DNA of 64,000 bases from Methylobacterium sp. R2-1 (GCF_014191355.1 NZ_JACHWM010000010.1:1-64000), one strand, 5' to 3'; positions 49,198 through 59,435 are shown, numbered from the stretch's first letter. Translations and numbers: made by a program. Notes: generated by a model from the sequence alone, not told the origin.

Positions 49198-49426
49198 CAT
49201 TCGACCTTGGAAGACGGCGGGCGCAGCCGGGAAACGAGCTAGGCCAGCGTGCGGAGGCACACAACACATTGCCCCCGCAAAACACAAGCGCCCTGCGAAC
49301 ACAGGATCGGCCGGCAATGAGGCGGAACGAAGCCGGCGAAGCGCCGGTGAAACGTCCCCTCGACCGGCGAAGGAGGTGGTTTGCCGCGCCCCTTGCAAAA
49401 AAGCGCTGCGAACCGTCTTTCACCTG

Positions 49427-49455
49427 ATGACAAAGGGAAATCTTCTTCCTATAAG
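49427..49455 (+). promoter_or_regulatory. Sigma-70 promoter of the sRNA candidate
   Basis: ATGACA (49427-49432) and TATAAG (49450-49455) each match five of six consensus bases and are separated by exactly 17 bases. The predicted transcription start is near 49462. Confidence 0.65.
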
Positions 49456-49461
49456 CAGCGC

Positions 49462-49609
49462 CGTGATGGTCGCAGCCCACGAGGCAGCGCACGGTCCGGG
49501 TCTTGGGAGGAACAATCAGCCAACGCGCCGCAAGCAATGCGCGATATAAATCAGGCTGAAAAATACTTCGGTTTTCCAAAGCAAGGCCTCGTGCCTTGCT
49601 TTTTGTTTT
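49462..49609 (+). ncRNA. Candidate small RNA, about 148 nt
   Basis: A near-consensus promoter ends just before it and an intrinsic terminator closes it, in an intergenic region with flanking genes both on the other strand. It contains GGGAGGA near 49513-49519 with no start codon at a usable distance. CACGAGGC at 49478-49485 is perfectly complementary to GCCTCGTG at 49586-49593 in the terminator loop, so a pseudoknot or alternative fold is possible. It does not look like 6S, tmRNA or SRP RNA. A short peptide (27 codons from the ATG at about 49464) is possible but has no ribosome site. Confidence 0.6.
49578..49604 (+). terminator. Rho-independent terminator of the sRNA candidate
   Basis: AAAGCAAGG (49578-49586) pairs perfectly with CCTTGCTTT (49594-49602) around the 7-base loop CCTCGTG, followed by a T-rich run. 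There is no other plus-strand gene nearby for it to serve. Confidence 0.88.
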
Positions 49610-49674
49610 TGGACTAAGCTTTTTCTTGCGCTCGTTGGGCCTCTATCGCTTGAGGCCGGATCGCGCCTTCGCTG

Positions 49675-50013
49675 CTACAGGCGGGCGAGCGGAAAGATCA
49701 GCAAAGCCGCGAAGAACGCGACCGCAGCCAGGACCGTCGTCAGCAGAGCCTTCTCGCGCAGACGCGGGCTCGCGGGCGCTCCCGGATCCTGGCCCGGCAC
49801 CAGCCGCTGCGGATCGGCCTCGGCGGCATTGCCCAGCGGCAGGATCGCGAAAAGGAATGTCCACCACAGGACGAAGTAGAGCGCGAGCGCACCGAACACC
49901 GTCAGCTCGAACACCTTCACGGCGACGGTCGCGAACATCGCGATCAGCGCCGCCACCGTCAGGATGGTCAGCGGCGTCGAGGCGGTGAGGGTGCGAAGGG
50001 GCGAGCGGGTCAT
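49675..50013 (-). CDS. DUF1467 family membrane protein
   Basis: The 112-aa protein has two membrane helices (about 15-33 and 88-108) plus a short hydrophobic middle segment containing FVLWWTFLFAILPLGN, which is the DUF1467 signature. A Pro/Asp-rich loop follows. The function is unknown; it is found in this same place, between the epimerase gene and proS, in many Rhizobiales. It is 68 bases after the epimerase gene and probably co-transcribed. Confidence 0.88.
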   Translation of the reverse strand: MTRSPLRTLTASTPLTILTVAALIAMFATVAVKVFELTVFGALALYFVLWWTFLFAILPLGNAAEADPQRLVPGQDPGAPASPRLREKALLTTVLAAVAFFAALLIFPLARL

Positions 50014-50081
50014 CGTTTTCGAACAGCAGAGGAACGGTCAGGCAGATGCCCGACCGATAGACTTGAAATGGAGGCGGCCTC

Positions 50082-50486
50082 TCAGACCTGCTCCAACTCC
50101 ACCAGTGTCCCGAGGAAGTCCTTGGGGTGAAGGAAGATCACCGGCTTGCCGTGAGCGCCGATCTTCGGCTCTCCGGTGCCGAGCACGCGGGCGCCGGCCG
50201 CCTTCATCTGGTCGCGGGCCGCGATGATATCCTCGACCTCGTAGCAGACATGGTGAATGCCGCCCGCCGGGTTCTTGTCGACGAAGCCCTGGATGGTCGA
50301 GTTCTCGCCGAGCGGCGACATCAGCTCGACCTTGCTGTTGGGCAGCTCGACAAACACCACCGTCACGCCGTGCTCCGGCTGCGGCAGCGGCTCGGTCACC
50401 TTGGCGCCGAGCGTGTCACGATAGATCGCGGTCGCCGCGTCGAGATCCTTCACCGCGATGGCGACGTGATTGAGCCGTCCGATCAT
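50082..50486 (-). CDS. mce: Methylmalonyl-CoA (ethylmalonyl-CoA) epimerase
   Basis: The 134-aa vicinal-oxygen-chelate enzyme epimerises 2R/2S methylmalonyl-CoA; in organisms with the ethylmalonyl-CoA pathway it also handles ethylmalonyl-CoA. It has MIGRLNHVAIAVKDLDAATA, with the metal His, and GGIHHVCYEVEDI, VIFLHPKDFLGTLVELEQV at the end. ATG 50486 follows GGGAGGAG at good spacing; the frame upstream runs into the repeat at 50516. Its B12-dependent partner mutases link it in metabolism, though not in location, to the cob genes of the window. Confidence 0.95.
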   Translation of the reverse strand: MIGRLNHVAIAVKDLDAATAIYRDTLGAKVTEPLPQPEHGVTVVFVELPNSKVELMSPLGENSTIQGFVDKNPAGGIHHVCYEVEDIIAARDQMKAAGARVLGTGEPKIGAHGKPVIFLHPKDFLGTLVELEQV

Positions 50487-50515
50487 TTCTATCTCCTCCC
50501 TGCCCGAACCCGATC

Positions 50516-50605
50516 CCGTCATTGCGAGGCGAAGCCGAAGCAATCCAGCGCTCCGCAGCACCCGAAGACGTCGCTGGATTGCTTCGCTGCCGCTCGCAAT
50601 GACGG
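50516..50605. repeat. REP-like palindromic repeat, copy 3 (complete)
   Basis: CCGTCATTGCGAGGCGAAGC plus CGAAGCAATCCAGCG faces CGCTGGATTGCTTCGCTGC plus CGCTCGCAATGACGG. The arms can form a long hairpin. It sits between the tandem rnj and epimerase genes, where it would be transcribed into the operon mRNA. Confidence 0.85.
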
Positions 50606-50614
50606 ACGAGCCTA

Positions 50615-52288
50615 TCACACCTCCACCACCTGCACGTGGCAGGCGGGCTTCTTGCCCCAGGCCTCGTTGACGGCCGAGCGGACGGCGCGGTCGACTGCGA
50701 TCTCCACGGCCTCCGAGTCCTTCATCTTGCCCCGCGACAGGCCATTGATCGTCCGGTTGACCGTATCGACCACGGTGTCGAGCAGGGGCTCACCGCTCCG
50801 GCCGCGATTGGGCAGACCCATAATGTCCACCGCCGGCTCGCCAGCCATCTCGCCGCGCTCGTCGATGGCGAGCGCCACCGAGACGAGTCCGGTCTGGGAG
50901 AGCTTGCGCCGCTCGGGGATGGCCCGGTCCTTGGAGTCGATGAGAACGTTGCCGTCCTTGTAGAGCCGCCCGGCACGGACGTGCTCGACCACCTCCGGCT
51001 TGCCCGGCGCGAGGCGCACCACCGCGCCGTTGCGGGCCTTCACCACCGACTCGACACCCTGCGCCCGGGCGAAACGCGCGTGCTCGTCGAGGTGCAGCGC
51101 CTCACCGTGCACCGGCACGACCGCCTTCGGCCGCGTCCAAGAATACATCGCCACCATCTCCTCGCGGCGCGGATGGCCGGAGACGTGGACGAGCTCGGTG
51201 CGATCGGTGATGACCTCGATGCCGTCCTCGATCAGGTCGTTGATGATGGCACCGACGTCGCGCTCGTTGCCGGGGATGGCGCGGGAGGAGAAGATCACCC
51301 GGTCTCCGGCGGTAAGCGAGATCGCCGGATGGTCATGGCGCGAGACGCGCGACATCGCCGCGCGCGGCTCACCCTGCGAGCCCGTGAGCAGGCAGACCAC
51401 CTTGTCGCGCGGAATGTGTGAGTAGGAATCGGCCGAGAGGAAGTCCGGCAGGCCGTCCAGGTAGCCGCATTCGCGGGCGACATCGATCACGCGATCCATG
51501 GCGCGCCCGACGGCGATCACCTGACGGCCGCAGGCCTGAGCGGCCTCCGCCACGGCGCGGATGCGGGCGACGTTGGAGGCAAAGGTCGTCACCGCCACGC
51601 GATGGGGCGCGTTCTCGATCAGCTTGCGCAGGGTCGCCGAAACCTCTGCCTCGCTCGGCGAACGACCCTCGCGCAGGACGTTGGTCGAATCGCAGACGAG
51701 CGCGATGACCCCCTCGTCGCCGAGCGCGGTGAACGCCTCGGGCGAAGTCGAGGCGCCGGCCACCGGGGTGTCGTCGAGCTTCCAGTCGCCGGAATGGAGC
51801 ACGAGACCGTGCTCGGTGCGGATCGCCACCGCGTTCGATTCAGGGATCGAGTGCGCCACCGGCACGAACTCGATCTCGAATGGCCCGACGGTCACGCGCC
51901 GGCCCGGCTTGATCTCGCGCAGATCCACCTTCGGCGCGCCGGGCTCGGAGAGCCGGCGGGTCTCCAGCAGGTTCTTGGCGAAGCGCGTGGCGTAGACCGG
52001 TGCCTTGATCCGCGGCCACAGCTCGGAGATCGCGCCGATATGGTCCTCGTGCGCGTGGGTGATGAAGATGCCGAGGAGGTCCTTCTTGCGCTCCTCGATG
52101 AAGGTAAGATCGGGGAACATCAGGTCGATGCCCGGCAGGCCTTCCTCACCGGCAAAGCCCATCCCGCAATCGACCATGATCCATTTGCGCTGCTTCTCGG
52201 GTCCGATCCCGTAGAGGCCCGCATTCATCCCGATCTCGCCCACGCCGCCGAGCGGCACGAAGACGAGTTCGTCTTGCCGTGTCGTCAT
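50615..52288 (-). CDS. rnj: Ribonuclease J
   Basis: This metallo-beta-lactamase-fold RNase has 5'-exonuclease and endonuclease activity in rRNA maturation and mRNA decay. The 557-aa protein has the zinc site ITHAHEDHIGAI (His78, His80, Asp82, His83), LHSGDWKLDDTPV, the beta-CASP domain with LTGSQGEPRAAMSRV, and the HVSGHPRREEMV motif. The C-terminal domain is present. It starts 19 bases after birA. Confidence 0.95.
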   Translation of the reverse strand: MTTRQDELVFVPLGGVGEIGMNAGLYGIGPEKQRKWIMVDCGMGFAGEEGLPGIDLMFPDLTFIEERKKDLLGIFITHAHEDHIGAISELWPRIKAPVYATRFAKNLLETRRLSEPGAPKVDLREIKPGRRVTVGPFEIEFVPVAHSIPESNAVAIRTEHGLVLHSGDWKLDDTPVAGASTSPEAFTALGDEGVIALVCDSTNVLREGRSPSEAEVSATLRKLIENAPHRVAVTTFASNVARIRAVAEAAQACGRQVIAVGRAMDRVIDVARECGYLDGLPDFLSADSYSHIPRDKVVCLLTGSQGEPRAAMSRVSRHDHPAISLTAGDRVIFSSRAIPGNERDVGAIINDLIEDGIEVITDRTELVHVSGHPRREEMVAMYSWTRPKAVVPVHGEALHLDEHARFARAQGVESVVKARNGAVVRLAPGKPEVVEHVRAGRLYKDGNVLIDSKDRAIPERRKLSQTGLVSVALAIDERGEMAGEPAVDIMGLPNRGRSGEPLLDTVVDTVNRTINGLSRGKMKDSEAVEIAVDRAVRSAVNEAWGKKPACHVQVVEV

Positions 52289-52307
52289 CTTGTTCGTCTA
52301 TCCAGTC

Positions 52308-53147
52308 TCAAGCCGCCGTCGCGGCACTTCCAAAATGCACCTCGCCCGCCGTCACGGTTCGTCGGGTTCCATCCGGGGCGAGGATCACGAGCCGCCCCCC
52401 CTCGTCGATCGTTTCAAAGATGCCCGTCAGCGTGGCCTCGGCCATGCGAACCGACACGGGGGCCCCCACCCCCGCCGCGCGCTCCAGCCACCGCCGCCGG
52501 ATATTCGAGAATCCGCGCCCCTTGTTCCAGATCCGGACGGCTTCGACAAACCGTTCCGACAGGAATTCGAGCAACATCGGCGCACCCGCCGCGGAAAATG
52601 CCGAGAGCGCCGTCGCCGGATAGGGCAAACCCTCGGGTGCCGCCGCGACATTCACACCGAAGCCGGCCACGACCGCCCGTCGCCCGCCCGGCAGTGTCTC
52701 GGCCTCCAGCAGGATGCCGGCGAGCTTTTGGCCGTCGGCGAGGACGTCGTTGGGCCATTTCAGATGGATGGCGGCCTGGGATGCGGCAATGCCCTGCGGC
52801 AGCGCTGCATTCCCAGGCTCCACTTGCGGGGATTGGGCCGGTCCACACGCATCGCGCAGGGCATCCACCAGGGCCACTCCCGCCACAAAGCCGAGGGTCG
52901 CGACCATTTCCGGCGCCACACCGGCCACCGGCATCAGCAGGCTCGCGGCGAGGTTGCCCTCCGGTGAGGTCCAGGCATTGCCGCGTCGGCCGCGGCCCGC
53001 TTCCTGGCAGCGAGTCGTGACCCAGAGCGGACCGGTCTCGCCGCCATGGGCGAGGCGCATCGCTTCGCTGTTGGTCGAGTCGAGCCGGTCGTGGCTGTGA
53101 AGCCGGTGTCCCTCGGACCGGGCCGCCTGACTCAGTCGGAACTGCAT
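52308..53147 (-). CDS. birA: Biotin-[acetyl-CoA carboxylase] ligase
   Basis: BirA attaches biotin to carboxylase carrier proteins. The 279-aa product has only the catalytic and C-terminal domains: TTRCQEAGRGRRGNAWTSP (biotinyl-AMP loop GRGRRG) and HLKWPNDVLADGQKLAGIL. It lacks the N-terminal DNA-binding domain of E. coli BirA, so it does not repress bio genes. It is five bases after nuoN in a conserved Rhizobiales arrangement. Confidence 0.94.
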   Translation of the reverse strand: MQFRLSQAARSEGHRLHSHDRLDSTNSEAMRLAHGGETGPLWVTTRCQEAGRGRRGNAWTSPEGNLAASLLMPVAGVAPEMVATLGFVAGVALVDALRDACGPAQSPQVEPGNAALPQGIAASQAAIHLKWPNDVLADGQKLAGILLEAETLPGGRRAVVAGFGVNVAAAPEGLPYPATALSAFSAAGAPMLLEFLSERFVEAVRIWNKGRGFSNIRRRWLERAAGVGAPVSVRMAEATLTGIFETIDEGGRLVILAPDGTRRTVTAGEVHFGSAATAA

Positions 53148-53152
53148 CCGCC

Positions 53153-54592
53153 TCAGAACAGCGCCTTCGCCGCATCACCTGCCGCCGCGACCAGCGGAGC
53201 CGGAACGAGGAAGAACAGCACCACGACGGCACTCGACACCCCGAGCACGATCGCCGAGCCAGGCGGGATCCGCTCGTAGGGAGCCTTGGCCTCGTCGAAG
53301 TACATCACCTTGACGAGGCGCAGATAGTAGAAGGCGCCGACGACGGAGGTCACCACGCCGACGACGGCGAGCGTCACCAGCCCCGCCTTGATCGCGGCGG
53401 CGAAGACGTAGAACTTCGCGAAGAACCCGGCGAGCGGCGGGATGCCGGCCAGCGAGAACATCATCGCGGCGAGGCAGAAGGCCAGCCAGGGATGGGTGCG
53501 CGAGAGGCCCGAGAGATCCTCGATCGTCTCGAACATCTTGTCCTTGCGGCGCAGCGACAGCAGCACCGCGAAGGCGCCGAGCGTCATCGCGAGGTAGATC
53601 ACCATGTAGATGATGACGCCGCGCACGCCCTCCTCCGAGCCGGCGGCCAGCCCGATCAGGGCGTAGCCGACGTTGCCGATGGAGGAATAGGCCATCAGGC
53701 GCTTGATGTTGCGCTGACCGATCGCGGCGAAGGAGCCGAGCGCCATGGAGGCGATCGAGACGAACACGATGATCTGCTGCCAGACCGCGGTGACGTCGGG
53801 GAAGGCGCCGATGAAGACGCGTACCGTCATGGCCATGGCGGCGACCTTCGGCGCGGAGCCGAAGAAGGCGGTGACCGGCGTCGGCGAGCCCTCATAGACG
53901 TCCGGCGTCCACATGTGGAACGGCACGGCGGCGAGTTTGAAGGCGACGCCGGCGGCCACGAACACGATACCGAGCACGATGCCGAAGCTCGACGGGCCAT
54001 TCAGCGCCGTGACGATGCCCGGGAACGAGACCGTGCCGGTGAAGCCGTAGACCAGCGAGGCGCCGTAGAGCAGCATGCCGGAGGAGAGCGCGCCGAGCAC
54101 GAAGTACTTCAGGCCGGCTTCCGTGGACTTCACGTCGTCGCGGTGGAAGGCGGCGATGACGTAGGCGGCGAGCGATTGCAGCTCGAGCCCGAGATAGAGC
54201 GAGATCAGGTCGTTGGCCGAGGCCATGACCAACATACCGACGGTGCAGAGCACGATCAGGATCGGGTACTCGAACCGGTCGATGCGCTCACGCTGGAAGT
54301 AGTCGCGTGAGAGCAGGATGGTCGCCGCCGAGCCGATCAGGATCAGCGCCTTCATCACCCGCGCGAACGGGTCGGCGATGAAGGCACCGTTCAGCGTCGT
54401 CACGTTGCCCGTCTGCGAGACGACGAGGAAGAAGGTGAAGATCAAGAGGATCAGCGCGCCGACATTGACGCCCTCGGACGAGCGCTCGCCGCGCCACGCC
54501 CCGTAGAGGACGAGCAGCAGAGCGCCGACGCTCAGGACGATCTCCGGCAGGACCGGCGTGATCGCCGGCAGGACGGACTGGATCGGGGTCAT
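53153..54592 (-). CDS. nuoN: NADH-quinone oxidoreductase subunit N
   Basis: NuoN is a Mrp-antiporter-like proton-pumping subunit of complex I. The 479-aa protein has 14 predicted helices. [21 protein letters not shown] carries the TM5 glutamate, and [20 protein letters not shown] and [18 protein letters not shown] carry the proton-path residues. Start ATG 54592 overlaps the nuoM stop (ATGA). Confidence 0.96.
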   Translation of the reverse strand: MTPIQSVLPAITPVLPEIVLSVGALLLVLYGAWRGERSSEGVNVGALILLIFTFFLVVSQTGNVTTLNGAFIADPFARVMKALILIGSAATILLSRDYFQRERIDRFEYPILIVLCTVGMLVMASANDLISLYLGLELQSLAAYVIAAFHRDDVKSTEAGLKYFVLGALSSGMLLYGASLVYGFTGTVSFPGIVTALNGPSSFGIVLGIVFVAAGVAFKLAAVPFHMWTPDVYEGSPTPVTAFFGSAPKVAAMAMTVRVFIGAFPDVTAVWQQIIVFVSIASMALGSFAAIGQRNIKRLMAYSSIGNVGYALIGLAAGSEEGVRGVIIYMVIYLAMTLGAFAVLLSLRRKDKMFETIEDLSGLSRTHPWLAFCLAAMMFSLAGIPPLAGFFAKFYVFAAAIKAGLVTLAVVGVVTSVVGAFYYLRLVKVMYFDEAKAPYERIPPGSAIVLGVSSAVVVLFFLVPAPLVAAAGDAAKALF

Positions 54593-56172
54593 CGCGCGGC
54601 GGCCTCGACGGTTTTTTGGGACTCAGGTCCAGCCATTTTCTCGGCCGCCGCGAGCTTCGCAGCTTTGGCTGCGGCTTCCGCGGCCTGCGTGTTCGCGAGC
54701 GCGGCCCGCATGTTCTGCATCAGCGCCTCCGTGGAGGGCGCGAAGGTGTCGAGCACGGGGGCCGGGTGGACACCGTACCAGATCGTCAGCGCGACGAGCG
54801 GCGCGATGATGATCTTCTCACGGCTATCGAGGTCGAGAATGCCCTGGAGGTTGGGCTTGTCGAGCTTCCCGTAGATCACCCGGGCGTAGAGCCACAGCGC
54901 GTAGCCGGCCGAGAGGATGATGCCGAACACCGAGAAGAAAGCCACGGTCGGGTTCGCCCGGAAGGCGCCCATCATCGCCAGGAACTCGCCGACGAAGCCT
55001 GACGTGCCGGGAAGGCCGACATTGGCCATGGTGAAGACCATCATCGCGGCGGCGTAGAGCGGCATCCGCTTCACGAGACCGCCATAGGCCGCGATCTCGC
55101 GGGTGTGCATCCGGTCGTAGACGACGCCGACGCAGAGGAAGAGCGCGCCCGAGACGATGCCGTGCGAGATCATCAGGAAGAGCGCGCCCTGGATGCCCTG
55201 CTCATTCAGGGTGAACAGGCCGAGCGTCACGAAGCCCATATGCGCCACCGACGAGTAGGCGATCAGCTTCTTGATGTCGGTCTGCATCATCGCGGTGAGC
55301 GAGGTGAAGATAATCGCGATCACCGACAGCGCAAAGACGAGCGGCGCGAACGCGGCCGAGGCGTCCGGCAGCATCGGCAGCGAAATCCGGATGAAGCCGT
55401 AACCGCCCATCTTGAGCAGGATGCCCGCCAGGATCACCGAGCCCGCCGTCGGCGCTTCGACGTGCGCGTCGGGCAGCCAGGTGTGGACCGGCCACATCGG
55501 CATCTTCACCGCGAAGCTCGCGAAGAAGGCGAGCCACAGCCACCATTGCAGGCCGACCGGGAAACGGTGCTGCAGCAGCGTCGGGATGTCGGTGGTACCG
55601 GCCTCCCAGTACATCGCCATGATGGCGAGCAGCATCAGTACCGAGCCGAGCAGGGTGTAGAGGAAGAACTTGAAGCTCGCGTAGATGCGCCGCTTGCCGC
55701 CCCAGATGCCGATGATGAGGAACATCGGGATCAGGCCGGCCTCGAAGAACAGGTAGAACAGCACGAGATCGAGGGCGCAGAACACGCCGATCATCGTCGT
55801 CTCGAGGACGAGGAAGGCGACGAAGTACTCCTTCACCCTGGATTCGACCGAGAGCCACGACGCCCCGATGCAGAAGGGCATCAGGAAGGTAGTCAGCAGG
55901 ATCAGGGGCATCGAGAAGCCGTCGACGCCGAGCTTGAACCGGATCGTCTCGGCGAGCCACGCGTGGCTCTCGACGAGCTGGAAGCTTGGGGACGCGATGT
56001 CGTAGCGGGCCCAGGCGGCCAGCGAGAGCAGGAAGGTGACGATCGTCGTGATCAGCGCCGCCCAGCGGGCGTTGCGCTTCACGGCCGCCGTCTCCTCACC
56101 CAGCGTCAGGATGAAGGCGGCGCCCGCGAGCGGGACGATCAGAAGCCCGGAGAGAATGCCGAGGCCGAGCAT
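54589..56172 (-). CDS. nuoM: NADH-quinone oxidoreductase subunit M
   Basis: This antiporter-like complex I subunit is 527 aa from ATG 56172. Characteristic segments are [45 protein letters not shown] (in parts) and [18 protein letters not shown]. The C-terminal tail is Ala/Lys-rich ([20 protein letters not shown]), an extension without known role. It overlaps nuoL and nuoN by four bases each. Confidence 0.96.
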   Translation of the reverse strand: MLGLGILSGLLIVPLAGAAFILTLGEETAAVKRNARWAALITTIVTFLLSLAAWARYDIASPSFQLVESHAWLAETIRFKLGVDGFSMPLILLTTFLMPFCIGASWLSVESRVKEYFVAFLVLETTMIGVFCALDLVLFYLFFEAGLIPMFLIIGIWGGKRRIYASFKFFLYTLLGSVLMLLAIMAMYWEAGTTDIPTLLQHRFPVGLQWWLWLAFFASFAVKMPMWPVHTWLPDAHVEAPTAGSVILAGILLKMGGYGFIRISLPMLPDASAAFAPLVFALSVIAIIFTSLTAMMQTDIKKLIAYSSVAHMGFVTLGLFTLNEQGIQGALFLMISHGIVSGALFLCVGVVYDRMHTREIAAYGGLVKRMPLYAAAMMVFTMANVGLPGTSGFVGEFLAMMGAFRANPTVAFFSVFGIILSAGYALWLYARVIYGKLDKPNLQGILDLDSREKIIIAPLVALTIWYGVHPAPVLDTFAPSTEALMQNMRAALANTQAAEAAAKAAKLAAAEKMAGPESQKTVEAAAR

Positions 56173-58283
56173 CAGTGGGTCCCCCCAGGCACGCCGGAGA
56201 CGAGGTACCACGTGATCAGGCCGGCGACCCCGACGAGCATCACGAAGGCGTAGTGGTAGACGTAGCCGGTCTGGAGGCGGACGACGCCGCGGGTGATGTC
56301 CACCACCCGAGCCGAGATGCCGTTCGGGCCGAGGCCGTCGATGATGCGGCCGTCGCCCTCCTTCCAGAGGAACAGGCCGAAGTTCTTGGCCGGGCGGACG
56401 AAGATCCGGTCGTAGATCTCGTCGAAGTACCACTTGTTGAGCAGGAAGCGGTACAGGATCGGCTGCGACTCCGCGAGGCGATGCGGCATGTCGGGCCGGC
56501 GGATGTACATCCAGAAGGCCAGAAGGAAGCCGAGCACCAGCATCACGAAGGGCGAGGCGGCGACCCAGCCCGGCGCGTCGTGGATCTTGTGCATGATGTC
56601 GTTGCCGGACCCGTGCGGGAGCGCATTGCCCCAGAACTTGTCCATGCCGTGCCCGATGAAACGCTCCTTGAAGATCAGGCCAGCGAACAGGGCGCCGAAC
56701 GCCAGGATCGCCAGCGGGATCGTCATCACGAGCGGGCTCTCATGGGGCTTGTGGGGCGCATGGTCGTGGTGCTCGACCGCGCTGTGAGAGGCAGGCTCGA
56801 CATCGTGCCCACGATCGTCATGGGCGACGCCCTCGTGGTGCCCCGGCGCACCGTCGGCCTCGTGCGCGGAGGCGGCGTGGGCATGGTCATGCGCTGCGTG
56901 CGCGTGGTCGTCATGACCATGGGCGCCGTGCGCGGCCCAGCGCTGCGGTCCCTCGAAGGTGAGGAAGAACAGGCGCCAGGAGTAGAACGAGGTCATCAGC
57001 GCGGCGATCACCGTGGCGAGGAACGCCAGCACGTGGCCGGGGCGGTCCGACATGTAGGCCGCCTCGATGATCGCATCCTTGGAGTAGTAGCCGGAGGTGA
57101 AGGGGAAGCCGATCAGCGCGATGGTGCCGATCGTCATCATCGCGGTGGTGAAGGGGATGTAGCGGCGCAGGCCGCCCATGTTCCGCATGTCCTGCTCGTG
57201 GTGCATCGCGTGGATGACCGAGCCGGCGCCGAGGAACAGCAGCGCCTTGAAGAAAGCGTGGGTGAAGAGGTGGAACACGCCGGTGGCATAGGCGCCGACG
57301 CCGAGGCCGACGAACATGTAGCCGAGCTGCGAGCAGGTCGAGTAGGCGATGACCCGCTTGATGTCGTTCTGCACCAGGCCGACGGTCGCCGCGAAGAAGG
57401 CGGTGATGCCGCCGATGACCGTGACGACGGTGAGCGCGGTCGGGGCCAGCTCGAACAGCGGCGAGAGGCGCGCGACCATGAACACGCCGGCAGTGACCAT
57501 GGTGGCGGCGTGGATCAGGGCCGAGACCGGGGTCGGGCCCTCCATCGCGTCGGGCAGCCAAGTGTGCAGCAGGAACTGCGCCGACTTGCCCATCGCGCCC
57601 ATGAACAGCAGCAGGCAGGCGAGCGTCAGGGCGTGCCAGTCGTGGCCGAGGAAGTGGAAGGTCGCATCCTTCAGCTCCGGGGCCTTGGCGAAGATCGCCT
57701 CGAAGCCGACCGAGCCGGTGAGAACGAAGACGAGGAAGATGCCGAGCGAGAAGCCGAAATCGCCGACGCGGTTGACGATGAAGGCCTTCATCGCCGCGGC
57801 GTTGGCCGAGGGCTTCTCGTACCAGAAGCCGATCAGCAGGTAGGAGGCGAGGCCGACGCCCTCCCAGCCGAAGAACATCTGCACGAGGTTGTCGGCCGTC
57901 ACCAGCATCAGCATGGCGAAGGTGAACAGCGACAGGTAGGCGAAGAAGCGCGGCCGGTGCGGATCCTCGTGCATGTAGCCGATGGAGTAGAGGTGCACGA
58001 GGGTCGAGACCGAGGTCACGACCACCAGCATCACCGCGGTCAGCGTATCGACCTTGAAGGCCCAATCGACCACGAGATCGCCGGCGGTGAACCACTGGGC
58101 AACGGGCACGGTCTCGGCGCGGCCATCGCCGGTGACGAGGAAGAACGCGCCCCACGACAGCAGCGCCGCGAAGGCGAGGCAGCCCGTCGTCACGAGTTCG
58201 CTCATCCGCGCGCCGATGAACCGGCCGAACAGGCCGGCGATCAAGGCGCCGATCAGCGGGAAGAAGACGATCGCGTGATACAT
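56172..58283 (-). CDS. nuoL: NADH-quinone oxidoreductase subunit L with His-rich loop
   Basis: This is the distal proton-pumping subunit with the lateral helix HL. The 703-aa protein has [40 protein letters not shown] and [20 protein letters not shown]. At about 450-513 it has a cytoplasm- or periplasm-exposed insertion with 19 His in about 65 residues ([15 protein letters not shown] and similar), not part of standard NuoL. The long amphipathic helix and final membrane helix follow. It ends overlapping nuoM. Confidence 0.96.
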   Translation of the reverse strand: MYHAIVFFPLIGALIAGLFGRFIGARMSELVTTGCLAFAALLSWGAFFLVTGDGRAETVPVAQWFTAGDLVVDWAFKVDTLTAVMLVVVTSVSTLVHLYSIGYMHEDPHRPRFFAYLSLFTFAMLMLVTADNLVQMFFGWEGVGLASYLLIGFWYEKPSANAAAMKAFIVNRVGDFGFSLGIFLVFVLTGSVGFEAIFAKAPELKDATFHFLGHDWHALTLACLLLFMGAMGKSAQFLLHTWLPDAMEGPTPVSALIHAATMVTAGVFMVARLSPLFELAPTALTVVTVIGGITAFFAATVGLVQNDIKRVIAYSTCSQLGYMFVGLGVGAYATGVFHLFTHAFFKALLFLGAGSVIHAMHHEQDMRNMGGLRRYIPFTTAMMTIGTIALIGFPFTSGYYSKDAIIEAAYMSDRPGHVLAFLATVIAALMTSFYSWRLFFLTFEGPQRWAAHGAHGHDDHAHAAHDHAHAASAHEADGAPGHHEGVAHDDRGHDVEPASHSAVEHHDHAPHKPHESPLVMTIPLAILAFGALFAGLIFKERFIGHGMDKFWGNALPHGSGNDIMHKIHDAPGWVAASPFVMLVLGFLLAFWMYIRRPDMPHRLAESQPILYRFLLNKWYFDEIYDRIFVRPAKNFGLFLWKEGDGRIIDGLGPNGISARVVDITRGVVRLQTGYVYHYAFVMLVGVAGLITWYLVSGVPGGTH

Positions 58284-58341
58284 GGGTCGGTCGTGCCTCG
58301 CAGCAGGCGGACGAAGGGTCGGGGCTCTCTTGGGGGGAGCG

Positions 58342-58647
58342 TCAGCCCTTCATCATGCTCACGTCCTCGACGGCGATGGAGCCGCGGTTGCGGAAGAACA
58401 CCACCAGGATCGCCAGCCCGATCGCGGCCTCGGCCGCGGCCACCGTCAGCACGAACAGGGCGAAGACCTGTCCGGTGATGTCGTTGAGGTGGGTCGAGAA
58501 GGCCACGAGGTTGATGTTCACGGCGAGCAGGATCAGCTCGACCGACATCAGGATGACGATGACGTTCTTGCGGTTGATGAAGATGCCGAGCACGCCGAGC
58601 GTGAACAGGATCGCGGCAACCGTCAGGTAGTGGCTCAATCCGATCAT
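58342..58647 (-). CDS. nuoK: NADH-quinone oxidoreductase subunit K
   Basis: The 101-aa, three-helix subunit of the complex I membrane arm begins [21 protein letters not shown] and has the conserved glutamates in [13 protein letters not shown] and [13 protein letters not shown], which form part of the E-channel. It starts five bases after nuoJ. Confidence 0.96.
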   Translation of the reverse strand: MIGLSHYLTVAAILFTLGVLGIFINRKNVIVILMSVELILLAVNINLVAFSTHLNDITGQVFALFVLTVAAAEAAIGLAILVVFFRNRGSIAVEDVSMMKG

Positions 58648-58652
58648 CGGCC

Positions 58653-59273
58653 TCAGACCTCCACGCCCTGCCGCGAGGGCACCTTGATGGTATCGACCGC
58701 CATGCCCTGCGTACGGGCGTTCTGGACGGTGATGTTCTGGCGCTTCACGCCGGTGCGCTCGCGCAGGGTGAGCACGATGGCGCCGATCATCGCCACCAGC
58801 AGGATCAGGCCGGCGATCTGGAAGGCGTAGACGTAGTCCGTGTAGAGCACGCGGCCGAGCGCCTCGGTATTGGTGGCGGTCTCACCGTGGGCGGCACGGC
58901 CGAGCGGCGCCTGAACGAGGCCCGGATCGATGGTCCAGGTGCCGACGACGAGCAGCAGCTCGATCAGGAAGATCGCGCCGATCAGACCGCCGACCGGCAG
59001 GTAGCGCTGGAAGCCCTGGCGGAGGGCGGCGAAGTCCACGTCGAGCATCATCACGACGAAGAGGAACAGCACCGCGACGGCGCCGACATAGACGACGACG
59101 AGGATCATCGCCAGGAACTCGGCGCCCATCAGCACGAACAGCCCGGCGGCGTTCACGAAGGCGAGGATCAGGAACAGCACCGAGGTGACGGGGTTCCTGG
59201 CAGCGATCACCATGAAGCCAGAGGCCACGGAGAAGCCCGCGAAGAGATAGAAGAAGGCGGCGGCTGCGGTCAT
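58653..59273 (-). CDS. nuoJ: NADH-quinone oxidoreductase subunit J
   Basis: The 206-aa subunit has five membrane helices. [31 protein letters not shown] (in parts) includes the pi-bulge helix TM3 that shifts in catalysis, and the C-terminal tail is hydrophilic. It is separated from nuoI by 209 non-coding bases that hold palindromic repeats. Confidence 0.96.
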   Translation of the reverse strand: MTAAAAFFYLFAGFSVASGFMVIAARNPVTSVLFLILAFVNAAGLFVLMGAEFLAMILVVVYVGAVAVLFLFVVMMLDVDFAALRQGFQRYLPVGGLIGAIFLIELLLVVGTWTIDPGLVQAPLGRAAHGETATNTEALGRVLYTDYVYAFQIAGLILLVAMIGAIVLTLRERTGVKRQNITVQNARTQGMAVDTIKVPSRQGVEV

Positions 59274-59351
59274 GCGATTTTCAGCATCGGCCGCCCAAGC
59301 GAGCGGCTCCCTTCTGCCTCGGTGGACCCTCGGCCGCAGGCGGCGGCCCGT

Positions 59352-59377
59352 CTAGCGCATCGAGAGTGAGGCGCTAG
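59352..59377. repeat. Perfect 7-bp inverted repeat in the nuoI-nuoJ gap
   Basis: CTAGCGC (59352-59358) faces GCGCTAG (59371-59377). Together with the palindrome 13 bases further it forms a composite element typical of intergenic rhizobial repeats. Confidence 0.55.
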
Positions 59378-59389
59378 GTTCCTGTTTCC

Positions 59390-59435
59390 GCATCGTCTTT
59401 TTCCGAAGGCCGGAAGCCGCCGTTCGGGACGATGC
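59390..59435. repeat. Rhizobial-type palindromic repeat in the nuoI-nuoJ gap
   Basis: GCATCGTC (59390-59397) pairs with GACGATGC (59428-59435), and inner CCGAA pairs with TTCGG. The layout GCATCGTC-TTTTTCCGAA ... TTCGG-GACGATGC is the form of a repeat family found widely between genes in Rhizobiales. Positions 20376-20408 share its middle (CGAAGGCCGGCAGCCGCCGT). Confidence 0.65.

Larger units (their letters stand above)
49201..49674. other. Intergenic region containing an sRNA candidate
   Basis: About 470 bases between proS and the DUF1467 gene. The part near proS (49201-49420) shows nothing definite beyond the proS leader. The part at 49427-49609 carries the promoter, transcript and terminator described in the next entries. 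A 78-codon frame across it lacks a ribosome site and ends inside the terminator. Confidence 0.5.

Noticed and set aside
49381..49617. 78-codon plus-strand ORF
   Set aside because: No ribosome site, starts with TTG, and its last codons are the terminator hairpin; the region fits an RNA gene better.
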